DNA of 64,000 nt, taken from positions 18,600,001 through 18,664,000 of the forward strand of contig CM114272.1 of assembly GCA_050084515.1 (NCBI GenBank), read 5' to 3'. Every line of letters begins with the position of its first letter. The first letter of the stretch is position 1. The position numbers and the translations under genes are program-made. Below the pieces are notes generated by a model. That model was given only the letters and a program-made list of their open reading frames with translations, was not told where the DNA came from and searched no databases. Positions 53,602 through 64,000 of the stretch are shown piece after piece. Source of the stretch: Blasia pusilla. Taxonomy: Eukaryota; Marchantiophyta; Marchantiopsida; Blasiales.

Positions 53602-54093
53602 ATAATAAAATAAGATCCTATCTCTCTCACAATACCATAGTTCTCACATGTGTGCATTCTCACATGTCTCTCTCAATGTCAAACCAGACCCACTCTCCTA
53701 ATGAGAGGCTTGGGTTACACACACAAGACAAACAAGACCATAGCTCCGCCGCCTCATGCCAAGAGGTTCAACAAAGAGAGAATGAACTCCCAAACTCTCT
53801 CTCCTTGAGGCATACCCCTCCCCTCCCCCAAGCTCTCTCCATGGTAATCCATGCTCCCAAGTCATCTCCTTGGCTCTTGACTTGATGTAGGAGGTCAAGG
53901 GCCACTTACCAAAAATATAAAGTCGACAATATACTCAAAATGGAACTTACCTAAAATAGTAAATTCCTCAATATGGCTCCAAATGAGCCAAAACAAAGCC
54001 TCAGCAAGTCATCCTCGATCTCTTGAGCCTGTCCTCCACTACTCGAGAAGGCGTTCTACTAGTTCTCACTAATTTATCCTAAAAGACGTGACA
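53602..54093 (-). repeat. Left (3') LTR of the gypsy element
   Basis: It aligns end to end with 62025-62542. In a block of about 150 bases around 53640-53790 I count four mismatches by eye. It lacks about 30 bases present in the right LTR (the GATGGGGAAACCTGCTCTCT part). On the minus strand it begins TGTCACGTCTTTTAGGAT. Confidence 0.9.
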
Positions 54094-54103
54094 ATTATCG
54101 TAC

Positions 54104-54208
54104 GTATATACATTGTTACACAACATACATCGTTGTCACCGAACACACACACGATCCCATGCTAACTCATGGCATCCAAACAACGAGACAATAAGTACCA
54201 AAATATCT
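54104..54208. repeat. Direct repeat E, inner copy
   Basis: It aligns with 53483-53601 with scattered mismatches and one small deletion in a CA-repeat tract. It sits about ten bases inside the left LTR boundary and ends just before CCAATCGCCCCCCTAG, which could be the polypurine tract region on the minus strand. Confidence 0.85.
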
Positions 54209-54425
54209 CCAATCGCCCCCCTAGTTGGTGGTTAGGTCCCTCTAAATCTAGTTGGTGGTAAGATCCCTCTAAATCCAGATAGCCATCTATCCCTACCTAC
54301 TATGACATACATCTCTCGGACGCTAAGAGCAAGAAGGCCGGGTGCTTATGTGGCCCCATCGTTAGTCGTCTTCTTGTCATCCATGTCACAGACACAAGTC
54401 GGAATGTAGAACTACCTACTCTATG

Positions 54426-54567
54426 TACATCTCGGACACATCCATCATCCCTGAGGAACCCTAGTGAGAGGTGGCGTCAAACATGCCATATGCCATCCTC
54501 TCGAACACCCATCACAGACTAGCATAATGGTTGCATCACAGGGGGAACCACACAACATACACCGCGA
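54426..54567 (-). pseudogene. PHD finger at the C-terminus of the retroelement polyprotein
   Basis: The minus strand encodes CMLCGSPC, then LVCDGCSRGWHMACLTPP and VPQG, then a TGA stop, then WMCPRC. Ignoring that one stop, Cys-X2-Cys, Cys-X2-Cys, His-X2-Cys and Cys-X2-Cys fit the C4HC3 PHD pattern, including the Trp two residues before the seventh ligand. It lies in the same frame directly after the integrase C-terminal region (WMNHVHHSAPCHLP), so it was part of pol. Confidence 0.85.
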
Positions 54568-56060
54568 GCCTATATGAACTATTGCTAAGCTCGGATCAAC
54601 TGTACCATCAATGTTCGGAAGATGACATGGCGCACTGTGATGCACATGGTTCATCCAAACCATACCATTGCGTCCCTCCAATAAGAGAACACCGGATGGA
54701 AAAACCTTACGCACTGTCAAGATGGTGCACCTTGTAGTCACATCCAACTTCGTGGATGCCGTGTGTTGCAAGTAGACATAGTCTCCCTGATGAAACCTCA
54801 GGATAGTAGGTCGATAATTACCTCCCCGGATAGTCGCATACCTCAACGTATCCCGATGTTGTGCAATCGTCAAGTTCTCAAACGCCATGGGCATCACTCT
54901 CCGAAACAACTCAGCCCTTTGAGAACATGCTCTCAAACATACATGAGGGTAATCAAGGTTCAACACCTGACCAAAATCTTGACAAATGGCCTCAGGTAAA
55001 TCTAGCTATCCGCCATAAAGCAACAAGTACGGTGAGAAAGACGCTAAGGATGCATGCCTGCTGAATCTGTATCCCATCGCCAACCACGGCAACTGAAGGT
55101 CCCAATCTCCTAGGTGACCTCTCTGCAAGCCATACCTGCGTTGTCCTCTCTTCATCGTCTGCACAACCTGCTCCGCTAGTCCATCCGCCTTAGGATGATC
55201 TCGCGAAGTAGTGCGGTGGTCGATCAGTTCCTGATCACACAAGGCCTTAAACTCCCCGTGGAACTCTGTACCATGGTGTGTCAACACCTCAGTTGGTGCG
55301 CTATAATGACTCAACACTCGATCTATGAAGGCATACGCTACTCCCTCACTCGCTTTGTCAGACAATGCAACCAACTCTATCCACTATGAGAAGTGCTCGG
55401 CCATCATCAACACATAACAAATATGGCGCTGTGTCAAAGGCAAAGGTCCTCCAAAATCCAAACTCCATCTATAACCTAAACCCATGATCGGAAGTGGATG
55501 CAACTGTGGAGTCGGAGCATTGAACGATGCTCGGACTCAATCACACACCATGCATCTGGCAACAAACTACTGAACGTCAGTCTGCATGCCTCGCCACCAA
55601 TATTGAATCTAGAGCAAGCTGTACGTCCGCTTAACTCCAAAATCATCCAACTCCTTGTGGACATGACACACCAAACGTGCTCTCTGCAAAGGATGAGGCA
55701 CTACAGACACTCTACCATCCTCCCACACTCGCAACACATGTGTGCCCTCCCACCGGAATCGTCTGGCTCGCTGTAGCATCCGATCCCGGTCTCTATCATC
55801 CACTATGCTCGCGACGCTGCCAGTACGCAGGTACTCCAAGACCACTCCATCATCGTGAATGTCTCGGCCACCTGTCGTGTCCTCACCAGCCTCTAGATCT
55901 AAGGACTCTCCCTCACATCTCGCCATCGAAGTCTCAAAAATCTGGCTCTTCATAGCCAACAAGCCCAAAGAGGCTGACGTATGCCATCCTGGCACCAACT
56001 CCTCATCACTCTCACCATGCCAACGAGCTCCAGTCACATCTTGCTAACTCGGGCATGGGT
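54445..56060 (-). pseudogene. Integrase remnant of the gypsy element
   Basis: The zinc-binding HHCC part lies near 55580-55700 (HVHKELDDFGVKRT, then YWWRGM and CMVC). The catalytic core runs about 55000-55460: SLDFGGPL carries the first Asp, EVLTHHGTEF replaces the second Asp with His, and DGLAEQVVQTMKRG carries the Glu. The C-terminal domain at 54570-54960 has GDYVYLQH and KVFPSGVLLLEGRNG. Stops lie at several joints. Confidence 0.85.
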
Positions 56061-56084
56061 TACGGCTCAAACCATCTGCATTTT

Positions 56085-56840
56085 GGTTGAGCATCCCAGG
56101 TCTATGCACCACCTAGAAGTCATACTCGTGCAACAAAAGAGCCCACCTTGCAAGCTTCCCTGTAATCTTGTCGGACTCCATCAACCACTTAAATGGCTGA
56201 TGATCAATAATGATGGTAAAGGGATTACCGAATAGATAACATATGAAATGTGCGATAACCCACACTGCAAGCACTCACCCTCATACAAGCTATACTTCGC
56301 CTCTCCAGCGTTGTTCGAGCGACTAGCTTAAGCCACCACGAACTCTCTACCATCATCGTCATGTTGGGTGAGCATGACGATGCTCACCCAACATGCTCCA
56401 ATCGGTATGTAATTGGAAAGGACCGCCCCTCCTCAATATGGGTGCGGACGTCAATCTATCCTTGAGCATGTGAAATGCTCTCTCTTGCTCATCCCCCCAG
56501 TGCCACTCCTGATCCACCTAGGTCAACAGGGTTAGTGGCTTCGCAATCAAACTGAAACCCTTGACGTACCGTCGATAGAAGTTTGCCAATCCCATGAATG
56601 CACAAAATCGACTCACGTCTGTAGGGCGTGGAATGTGTGAAATAGCCTCTACCTTTTTCTGTTGCACACCAAGGCCCCCTGGGTATATCGTATGATCCAA
56701 GTACTCAATCTGGTCGTAGAAGAACTTGCACTTGCCTCGATGTAGCTTCAGCCCATGTAACTACAGTCAAAGCCCTCTCCATATCACTATACCTGTAGGG
56801 TCTTCAGAAGATCGGCGTGTCACTCGACAACTCAATGCGG
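56085..56840 (-). pseudogene. Reverse transcriptase end and RNase H remnant
   Basis: RT thumb text HGLKLHRGKCKFF and IEYLDHTIYPGG (56690-56760) is followed by FMGLANFYRRYVKGFSLIAK (56540-56600), then RNase H text LHTDWS, IIDHQPFKWLM and LARWALLLHEYDF. Upstream, RPYRYSDMERAL, the beginning of RT, joins almost directly to the thumb. Most of the fingers and palm, including the YxDD box, is therefore deleted. Confidence 0.85.
56360..56395. repeat. Perfect palindrome, 16-bp arms and 4-base loop, inside RNase H
   Basis: CATGTTGGGTGAGCAT, loop GACG, then the exact reverse complement. One arm is expected RNase H coding sequence (LTQHDDDG region). The other is an inverted copy and disrupts the frame. 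Confidence 0.85.
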
Positions 56841-58131
56841 ATCCCTGGACCCTTCAGCGTACCCAAATCATGCATAGTACATCAAAACAGCTCCTATAAC
56901 TCCTAAGGAACTGATGTATCCAACGCCCCTCTCCTCTTGTCAGCTTAGGGCCCATGTCTGGCTCCCAAGTCTCCATTGTGAATACGATAGGACTCTCTGA
57001 CGCGGATGTCGATGATTGCTATGGTGCAACCCCGTCTCGGACAATAGAATTCTCATCTCAACGTGCAGTACCCCGAACCACGCTCCATGTTGTGGCTATC
57101 ATCTCCTAGCGTACATGCAAAACATCCCAAGAAGTCCAAGGGTGTCTCTCCCGATCACCCCTGGTGTGTCGATCTCCTTGGGTTTGGCCCCCAGCCAGAC
57201 CCAAGGAGACCCCGTCTCGGTAGGCATGGGGCTCACCAACGCAACGGCTGTGATCTGTCATATCCTCAAATGACGCTGCTCAGCTACTCCTAAGCTGAAA
57301 ATCCATGTCAAGCAATTCAGCTCCATTTCCTGACCCAAGACATGACGTCGTGATGCCTCTAATAGTGACGGTAATCCCGTCACTCATATGGGGAATCCCA
57401 TCGCTCGCTCTCGCTCATCGGTGTTGGGTTCCACCAACCTCTATATTTGGTCATCCCAAACCAAGCTAGGTCCAGCCTTCTTGAATGCATAGGAAGCAGG
57501 AAAACTCACCAATGTGGGAAAGGCTACCCGTGGTCTGCCAATCCTGTTGACCACAGTCAACGCCGGCCGATTATCTAGCCTCAGTGCCTCTGATCGACGG
57601 CCCGGATCCAATATAGAATTCACCAACAAATCGGAGGGGCGCTCCACTCTCGCATATGCCCTCCGCAATACCTCATGTGGTACAAAGTTGGTCCATCAAA
57701 GACGCGAGCGATGTGCTCGTGAACCCACACTCGCCGCATCCAAAAAAACTGTCGGGCCGATCCATGCGCGCACTTGATGTGCACTTGTCACCACACAGGA
57801 CCTCGAATCGCCCAAAATTGGTACATTCTCCAGAATGTATGCTGGAGGACGAGACTGATGCTCATGCAAGTGTCGCAAGATCTCCCAAAATAACCTGGAC
57901 CGAAAGTCAGCTAATCCGCTATCCCGTCTAGCACTCGACTGGCCCTAACATGGCCAACCAGCAATGACCAAGACTATGGTCCCTACCTGTTCCAAGTCCT
58001 GCACCCCCAACAATGAAATATCCCTCGGTAGGGAACTTTGGTAATCCTGAATGGCGGATGCAGACAACAAGTTGGGAAAATGGAGGCGTAATTGCGCCAC
58101 ATGGTGAAGTGAAGCATGCCTCGCAACATCA

Positions 58132-58728
58132 TCAATCTCCACATATAGGTACTGCTGCACGTGCACTCCAACCTCTGAATGACACTTTCCCCAACATCAG
58201 GGGTTGCGCCCCTGAATCTAACAAGACGCATTGCGGACTAAAAGCTCTACCTCCAAGAATCACCAACTGGAAGACCTCTCCCTGATTATCCACCAACACA
58301 ACAGAAGGAGAAGCCATGGCACACTCTATCGCGGGTCTAGCGGGCATCTCCACCATCCTAGCAGCCGCAACTTGCCATGAATCTGACGTGGACGGCCCGA
58401 GTATCCGCTCCAAGGGCAGGTCCATCACCTTTGAACGTGATGCAAGAACTCCAACTCCACGCTCACATAGCGCAGCCGCTAGCCGGAACACCTCGGTGGG
58501 CGTACCTCCCAATGTCATAACATCGTAAGCAAAAAATAGTGGAGCATGATACACCATCGTGGTTGGTCCCAACATCGTACTCGACACATGCTCCTCTTGA
58601 GCATCAGAAAAAGGAGTCGTTGCACTTGTTTCTCCCATTGCCCTCCGTGCCTGCACACCAATAACATCACCAACTCTTCGGGAATTCTGATCATGATCCA
58701 TCGATGGGGTCCTTATCGCCTCAGACAA
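58132..58728 (-). pseudogene. gag-pol junction with aspartic protease remnant
   Basis: The longest open piece of the element upstream of RT (198 codons). Near its C-terminal part VLLDSGAQPLMLG is the retropepsin active-site pattern (DSGA). The preceding text has the loose composition of a gag-protease linker. Confidence 0.7.
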
Positions 58729-58823
58729 CGTGAAAGACTGAGGAAGTCTGGTCTGTTTCTTGGCTTCCCCTCATTGTGGATCCAACATTGCGGTTGCTCC
58801 ACGCGTCACAACTACGACGGCCT

Positions 58824-60546
58824 TCATCTGGGCAACCCCACATATCCAACCAGGATCCTCCATATCTCTGGCTGCTCCATATGATGTCGATGCCACGGAT
58901 CCAGCATCGAGTAACCTGAATGCCATAGCGATAATCTTCCCTTGTAGCTGTTGTATCTGAGCAGCCATCCCAGCCTCACACTCGACGTCTCCCTCGACGC
59001 GTCTAGGTGGTGGGGCTCTACCTCCTCCACCGGCAGCTCCACCACCCTATCGGGAAATTCCTGCTCCTTGTCCCCCAACGTGACCACCCGGTGCACGATC
59101 TCTAGGCCCACCCGGACCGGCTACTTGCTCTGGTGCCCTCTCTGGCCCTCAGTTCGGACATAACTCAGGGTGTAAATTGAAACACCTGGCACGTGTGTGA
59201 CCATACCTCTGAAAATAGTCACACTGACAACCTCTTGGTGTAGCACCATCTCCTCCGCCATGCTGAGGCACACGTCCATGACCCTGACGAGTGCAATCGC
59301 GCTAATGATGGGCTCCACCACATGACCAACAAGTAATCATAAGCGACTGTTGCTAAGCCGCATATGAAGGCGTAGGTCTTCGTGGCACGGCCTCCTGATA
59401 TCATGAAGGCGTAGGTCTCTATGGCACAACCTCCCGATATCCTCCCTGAGCTTGTGGTGCCACAATCGACCTATCTTGGAGTCCACATTGCTGCACACGT
59501 GGTGCAGACAATCGTGACTGCTCTCGCCCAAAACCCATGGTGGCTACTCTCTCCTCTGCCATGTTGCGCTTAATGTTCTCGACGGTCCTAAAAACATCTC
59601 TCAATATAGGGGAGGTGTTCATAAGAAGCACCCCCTCCTGCAACCGTGTCTGTAGGATCCGGTTCAGCATGGCGTATCATGACTGGATAGCTTGAGCCTC
59701 TGTCACCCCCTTAGTGATGTTGATCAACCTGCGCAAGCGAGTGTAAGCCTTAGGCAAACTCTCATCTGAGCGCCTCTAGAAGTCGTGGATGCTCCACAAC
59801 TCCTCCGTCCGTACCCCCTGGTAGTTCGCCTTCAACTCAGCGAATAACTCAACCACGGGGTTGAACCTGGGATGAACTCGACTAGATGGTGCAACTGCTC
59901 CAGTGCGAGTGACCCCTCCTAAAACATCACTAGTGGAAGGGGAAGAAGCATCTCTTGACTCCTCCTCCTATATGGGAACAACTCCGTCCATCATACATAG
60001 TGTGGGTCATAGTAGAGTCGCCATATCTCAATCTCCTGGGCATATCTGTGGGAGAACTCATGGTAATTGTCCATGGGCGCCCCCTCTAAATGCTCGAACA
60101 TACCATTCCATGCTATAAACGGGTTGAACGTCTAGAGTTCCTAGCATGTTGTGAGTCACGCCAACTCTTAAACTCCACAATGAAGTCGTGTAGCTCTATA
60201 GTGCATACAACATCCAAAAACCTACGCGGTCCTCTACCCCGATTGTCCATCTCGTATGCCCAACTGGTAGGACCACTCAATGTGTACAGTGGATCACTAA
60301 CACACCCCTCTACACGCTCCCCTTCATTTGAAGACGACACAGAAGGAGATCGAGGTGGTTTCTCATGAGGAGACCCTCGAAACCTCGCACCACTCCACAT
60401 AAACCCCCCAGAGCTACTCTTAGGTCCACTACCTTGCCTCTCAAAATCCTGAAAGGACGCCGTGATGGCCCTCGTGGCCCTCGTGCCCCTCTCACACGAT
60501 CACTCTCAATCTTGCAAGTAATCCCTCCATCATTAAAACTAAACAT
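58824..60546 (-). pseudogene. gag remnant with degenerate zinc knuckle
   Basis: Broken minus-strand frames: HDFIVEFKSWRDSQHARN near 60160-60220, a downstream linker, and near 59170-59220 CDYFQRYGHTRARC, which resembles a CCHC knuckle with the second Cys replaced by Phe. Multiple stops. Confidence 0.55.
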
Positions 60547-62024
60547 GCAACACTCAATCTACACTCTCTCACTCAGATGTGTGCTGTGCGGCAACAAGCG
60601 GCGCCGTCCGATAAATCAACTGATCTATCGTCTCATCGACAAACCATCCTCAACTCTTGACATCCCATACAGGTCTATGTCCCCTCAACCCATACATCAT
60701 CGATGCTCTCAGCATCAGCACGAAACCCAATATCCGGAAATCCCTCACACGTGTAGGGTAAGAGACTAGAATGGGTAACCTAACAATAATGTCAATGTCG
60801 CTCCTTGGGAACTGCAAATCTTGTCCCCAACTTGGTCGTGAAGACAACTCCTCTAATCAGCAAGTCATACTCCCCTCGTACTGACGCTGCTCAAACCTCC
60901 TTGATGTGCGGTGCAGGTTCAGCGGTCCGGTGCGGCATTGGCGGCACAGAACGGCTACAAACGAAACGACACTTGAGAATGGGGTGCGGCACTTGGCGGC
61001 ATACCCTCAATTCACACGCTCTGCTCCTTAGTGAAGGAGCAGCGGCTCCGCGATTGAGACGGTGCGGTACGGCCACAAGCGACACGGCGCGGCAATCAGC
61101 GGCAGGTTGCGGCTACGGGCATCACGACACGGTACTCGATCGTCATCAAGCGGCTACCAATCACAACATTTCAACATGAAATGAAAACTCAAATACCATA
61201 ACCCGAGGTCACTTGCCATCACTGGTTGATGACGAAACTACGATGACAGTGGCGGCCAAACCAAAGTACGTGGTGGCAACGCAAGTCAGAGAATCAATGG
61301 TTGTAGAAGACCCTCCACTCCGTAATGGCGGCAATGGCAACCAAGGGTGGACAACGGCCGAACGCGGCTCTGAGCAACACTAGGCGGCGGTGGCGGCCGA
61401 CGGTGGACCATTGACGGTGACGGTTGACCATCGACGGTGATGGTGATTATGACGGCGACGGTCGCCGCCGGCGCGGTGGCTGGTTTAGGGTTTGAACAAT
61501 TTAACCCTAAAAATCGCCTAGCAATGGCAATTTTGCAAGATTGACCATAACTTTTTGCTCGCAACTCCAAATTGCGCACCGTTTGTTGCACAGCTTCACA
61601 ATCTACGACGGAGTCAAAAAATATTTTGAATCGGACATTCTAGTAAAAACTGAAGGGGACTGTCGTAAAGCCCAATGTCTCTTTCTACTACAAAAAATTT
61701 CACAGCACTTCCGCGCTGATTTCTCCCAACGAAAATCTAAAACCTGTGAGAACACAAATCAGCAAGCTACATGGTGCTCCCAAGAGCACCGACATGGAGC
61801 AATCTGCCCTCATACTCAATTTCTATCGAAAATTGGATAGCGCTTCTGCGTGCCAATCTCCCGTACAAGAAAATCAGCAAAGCAAACAGCAAACTCGCAC
61901 AACTCTTGCTGTGGTGAGCACTTCCATGAGCCATGAAGCGGGGAACACATTCCCCCAATCTCCACCAAACATCGAGCAACCAGCAATCTCCCCATGAAGC
62001 TCTCTCACTTACTCATGCTCTCTT
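60547..62024 (-). other. Untranslated 5' internal region of the gypsy element
   Basis: Lies between gag and the right LTR. It includes a stretch rich in GCGGC and CGGCAC motifs at 60890-61140 and GCGGTGGCGGCC-type text at 61240-61470. I find no primer-binding site with the usual TGGTA start beside the LTR; the bases there read AAGAGAGCATGAG on the minus strand. Confidence 0.5.
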
Positions 62025-62542
62025 TGTAAAATAAGATCCAATATCTCTCACAGTACCATAGTTCTCACATGTGTGCATTCTCACATGTCTCTCTCAATGT
62101 CAAACCAAACCCACTCTCCTAATGAGAGGCTTGGGTTACACACACAAGGCAAGCAAGACCATAGCTCGGCCGCCTCATGCCAAGAGGTTCAACAAAGAGA
62201 GAATGAACTCTCAAGCTCTCTCCTTGAGGTATACCCCTCCCCTCCCCAAACCTCTCTCCATGGTAACCTATGCTCCCAAGTCACCTCCTTGGCTCTTGAC
62301 TTGATGTAGGAAGTCCAGGGCCACTTACCAAAAATATAAAGTCGACCATATACTCAAAATGGCACTTACCTAAAATAGTAAATTCGTCAATATGGCTCCA
62401 AACGAGCCGAAACGATGGGGAAACCTGCTCTCTCAGGTTTCTCGGGGCCTCAACAGGTCATCCTCGACCTCTTGAGCATGTTATCCACTACTCGAGAAGG
62501 CGCTCTACTAGATCTCACTGAACTATCCTAAAAGACGTCACA
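62025..62542 (-). repeat. Right (5') LTR of the gypsy element
   Basis: About 518 bases, TG at the plus-strand left edge and CA at the right edge. On the minus strand it begins TGTGACGTCTTTTAGGATAG. It aligns with the left LTR throughout. Confidence 0.9.
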
Positions 62543-63656
62543 ATGATTTCAGAATTTGATTTACCACAAACAAAAATTATGTTCTTGGTCATAATGTTTT
62601 TAGTGATACAAATGTGTAACCAAGGCTTATGACAAAAGACATTTGTATCTTGTTATCCTCTCGTTCTTTGATTTGCAGTTGAGTTAGGTTAACCATGGGT
62701 TAAAGACGAAAAAGAGAATAATTTTTTTTTTGTTTCTATCTCCAACATGCATGAAACCTTGATCAAATGGTTAGAGCGCTACGTGAAGGTTGACATGTTT
62801 TGAGTTTGAATCCTACTTTAAATCATGAATTTTGACGAAATGCATCAAAATAGGAATTAGGAAAATTGATTTAAATCGAGAAAAGATATATTACATTGAT
62901 GGAAGATAATAGAAATAGGAAGAACCATATTGTGTCTTAGGAAAGAAGATTGGAAATTCCAACAAGGGAAAAAGAAATAAAATTCTAGAGGCAATTTCTT
63001 GCTTCTATAACTATATTTTACATATTTCCAAGAGTTCTATGCAATGGTTATTTCTACTAGTAGGAGCCTCAGTGCCATGCACTAGCATAAATAGGTCCCT
63101 TCCATGATTTTCCACTTTACAGCATTGTTAAATAAGATCCTAGATCCTTGCAAGTATTCTTATAATAGATCTGCCATCTTAGAAGCTCTGATGTCTCTAA
63201 ACTCTACTTTGTGTTTATTTTTTTTATTTATGTTGAATTTCCCATGTTAGAAGAAATTTGTATGGATGCTATAAGAGGTCCAATCTTACTAAAAATAAAA
63301 ACATCCATGCACAAAAAACCCCACTCTAATCTTAGCAAAGGGATCTTCCTTTTCAAGAAAGACTTCACTTTTTGGGAGTAGGAGTACCTAAAAAATGTAA
63401 ACCCCCTATGCTCATATTGAAGAATACATGACTAATATTTTTGAATGGTTCTTACACTTTACAACATAGTATTGACCCCTCCATACTATATTGTAAAGTG
63501 CCCACCTCCCAAGAAGATAAGAATGGAATCATGAAAACTTGCAAGGACTTGATGTTAATATGATATGAATAATATTTATGGCCCCTACATGTAAACACAA
63601 TATTTTTTTCTTGTCATCTAGGCTATCCATGTGTCTTCATACGATTTCAATAACTA
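62543..63656. other. AT-rich intergenic DNA with a tRNA-like element
   Basis: No gene is visible. Near 62765-62815, AAATGGTTAGAGCGCTACG and GAGTTTGAATCC resemble pol III A and B boxes at tRNA spacing, consistent with a decayed SINE head. Confidence 0.4.
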
Positions 63657-63820
63657 ACTAGTAAGGTGCCCGTGTGATGCATCGAAAATAAAAAAGTGTT
63701 AGAAGAGCTAGTGGATAGCCCGTGAATGGAAGAGATTAATGATACTGCACATAGATTCAATTTTTTTCTTGTTGCTCGTAGCATGTGAAACATTTTCTTG
63801 CTACCCACTTGCCACGTTGT
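63657..63820 (-). mobile_element. Helitron-like small repeat, 5' truncated
   Basis: The plus strand begins ACTAGTAAGGTGCCCGTGTG, continues through AAAAAGTGTTAGAAGAGC and GTAGCATGTGAAACATTTTC and breaks off after TTGCCACG. It lacks the usual TCTATATTATTA terminus. Confidence 0.6.
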
Positions 63821-64000
63821 CGTATCGAGAGCCTTTCTTTGAGTAAGGGCAGACCTTCTAACTACGGCAGACGTGGTCGATGCAAGGCGAATTCTCTAAG
63901 AAGTTCTCCTTTTTCAATATAAAATTATTATGTATACTCTCCATTCTCTCACGACAGGAATCACAATGGAAGTGCCGAGGCGATAATTTCTTCGTAATAT
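63821..64000. other. Window end, nothing identified
   Basis: Short GC-richer tail with no gene or element I recognise. Confidence 0.3.

Larger units (their letters stand above)
53602..62542 (-). mobile_element. Decayed Ty3/gypsy LTR retrotransposon, about 8.9 kb
   Basis: Two direct LTRs (53602-54093 and 62025-62542) flank minus-strand remnants of gag, aspartic protease, reverse transcriptase, RNase H and integrase. The order PR-RT-RNaseH-IN is that of Ty3/gypsy. Every domain carries stops or frame shifts, most of the RT core is deleted, and the second integrase acidic residue is His, so the element is dead. The pol C-terminus carries a PHD finger. No matching short target duplication was found outside the LTRs. 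Confidence 0.9.

Noticed and set aside
53562-53885. Plus-strand frame, also present at 62071-62309
   Set aside because: It is repeated because it lies in the two LTRs and is antisense to the element; not a gene.
60890-61140. Possible ribosomal or structural RNA suggested by GC-rich motifs
   Set aside because: The sequence is a run of GCGGC-type repeats inside the retroelement leader; no rRNA helix or conserved core recognised.

Overview
This is nuclear DNA from a land plant. The evidence is spliced genes with GT/AG introns, a plastid fibrillin with a kinase-like domain, a plant-type DUF1218 membrane protein, degenerate TTTAGGG telomere-type repeats, a Ty3/gypsy LTR retrotransposon and a family of small Helitron-like repeats. 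The short introns and gene style make a bryophyte or lycophyte more likely to me than a seed plant, but that is a weak inference. Exon models were built by eye from splice consensus, reading phase and family conservation. The three multi-exon models each close in frame, at 417, 259 and 709 aa.

Layout. 1-2060: nothing supportable. 2061-5549 (+): six-exon aldo/keto reductase. 6795-7680: repeats. 7710-9654 (-): three-exon DUF1218 protein with a long divergent upstream region. 10.6-18.5 kb: AT-rich, gene-poor DNA with an LTR fragment, telomere-like repeats, hairpins and a decayed reading frame. 18.6-20.0 kb: a 50-54 bp tandem repeat and two copies of a dispersed repeat also found at 6.8 kb. 22.1-24.6 kb (-): eroded, unidentified coding sequence with a duplicated exon. 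24590-38713 (-): an uninterrupted 4707-aa reading frame built largely from several unrelated internal repeat arrays; this is the most unusual object here. 38903-39496 (-): small SRPBCC/Bet v1-like protein. 41267-47007 (-): 14-exon plastid fibrillin with a pseudokinase domain (PAP14/FBN11 type). 47.4-53 kb: AT-rich DNA with many Helitron-like repeats, a tRNA-like SINE head and a GC-rich island. 53.6-62.5 kb (-): decayed Ty3/gypsy element whose pol C-terminus carries a PHD finger. 62.5-64 kb: AT-rich with more repeat fragments.

The genes do not form a pathway and appear to be independent units separated by repeats. The best leads are the giant repeat protein, the PHD-finger retroelement, a dispersed repeat that conserves a peptide, and a CpG-decayed duplicate of the sequence upstream of the DUF1218 gene.
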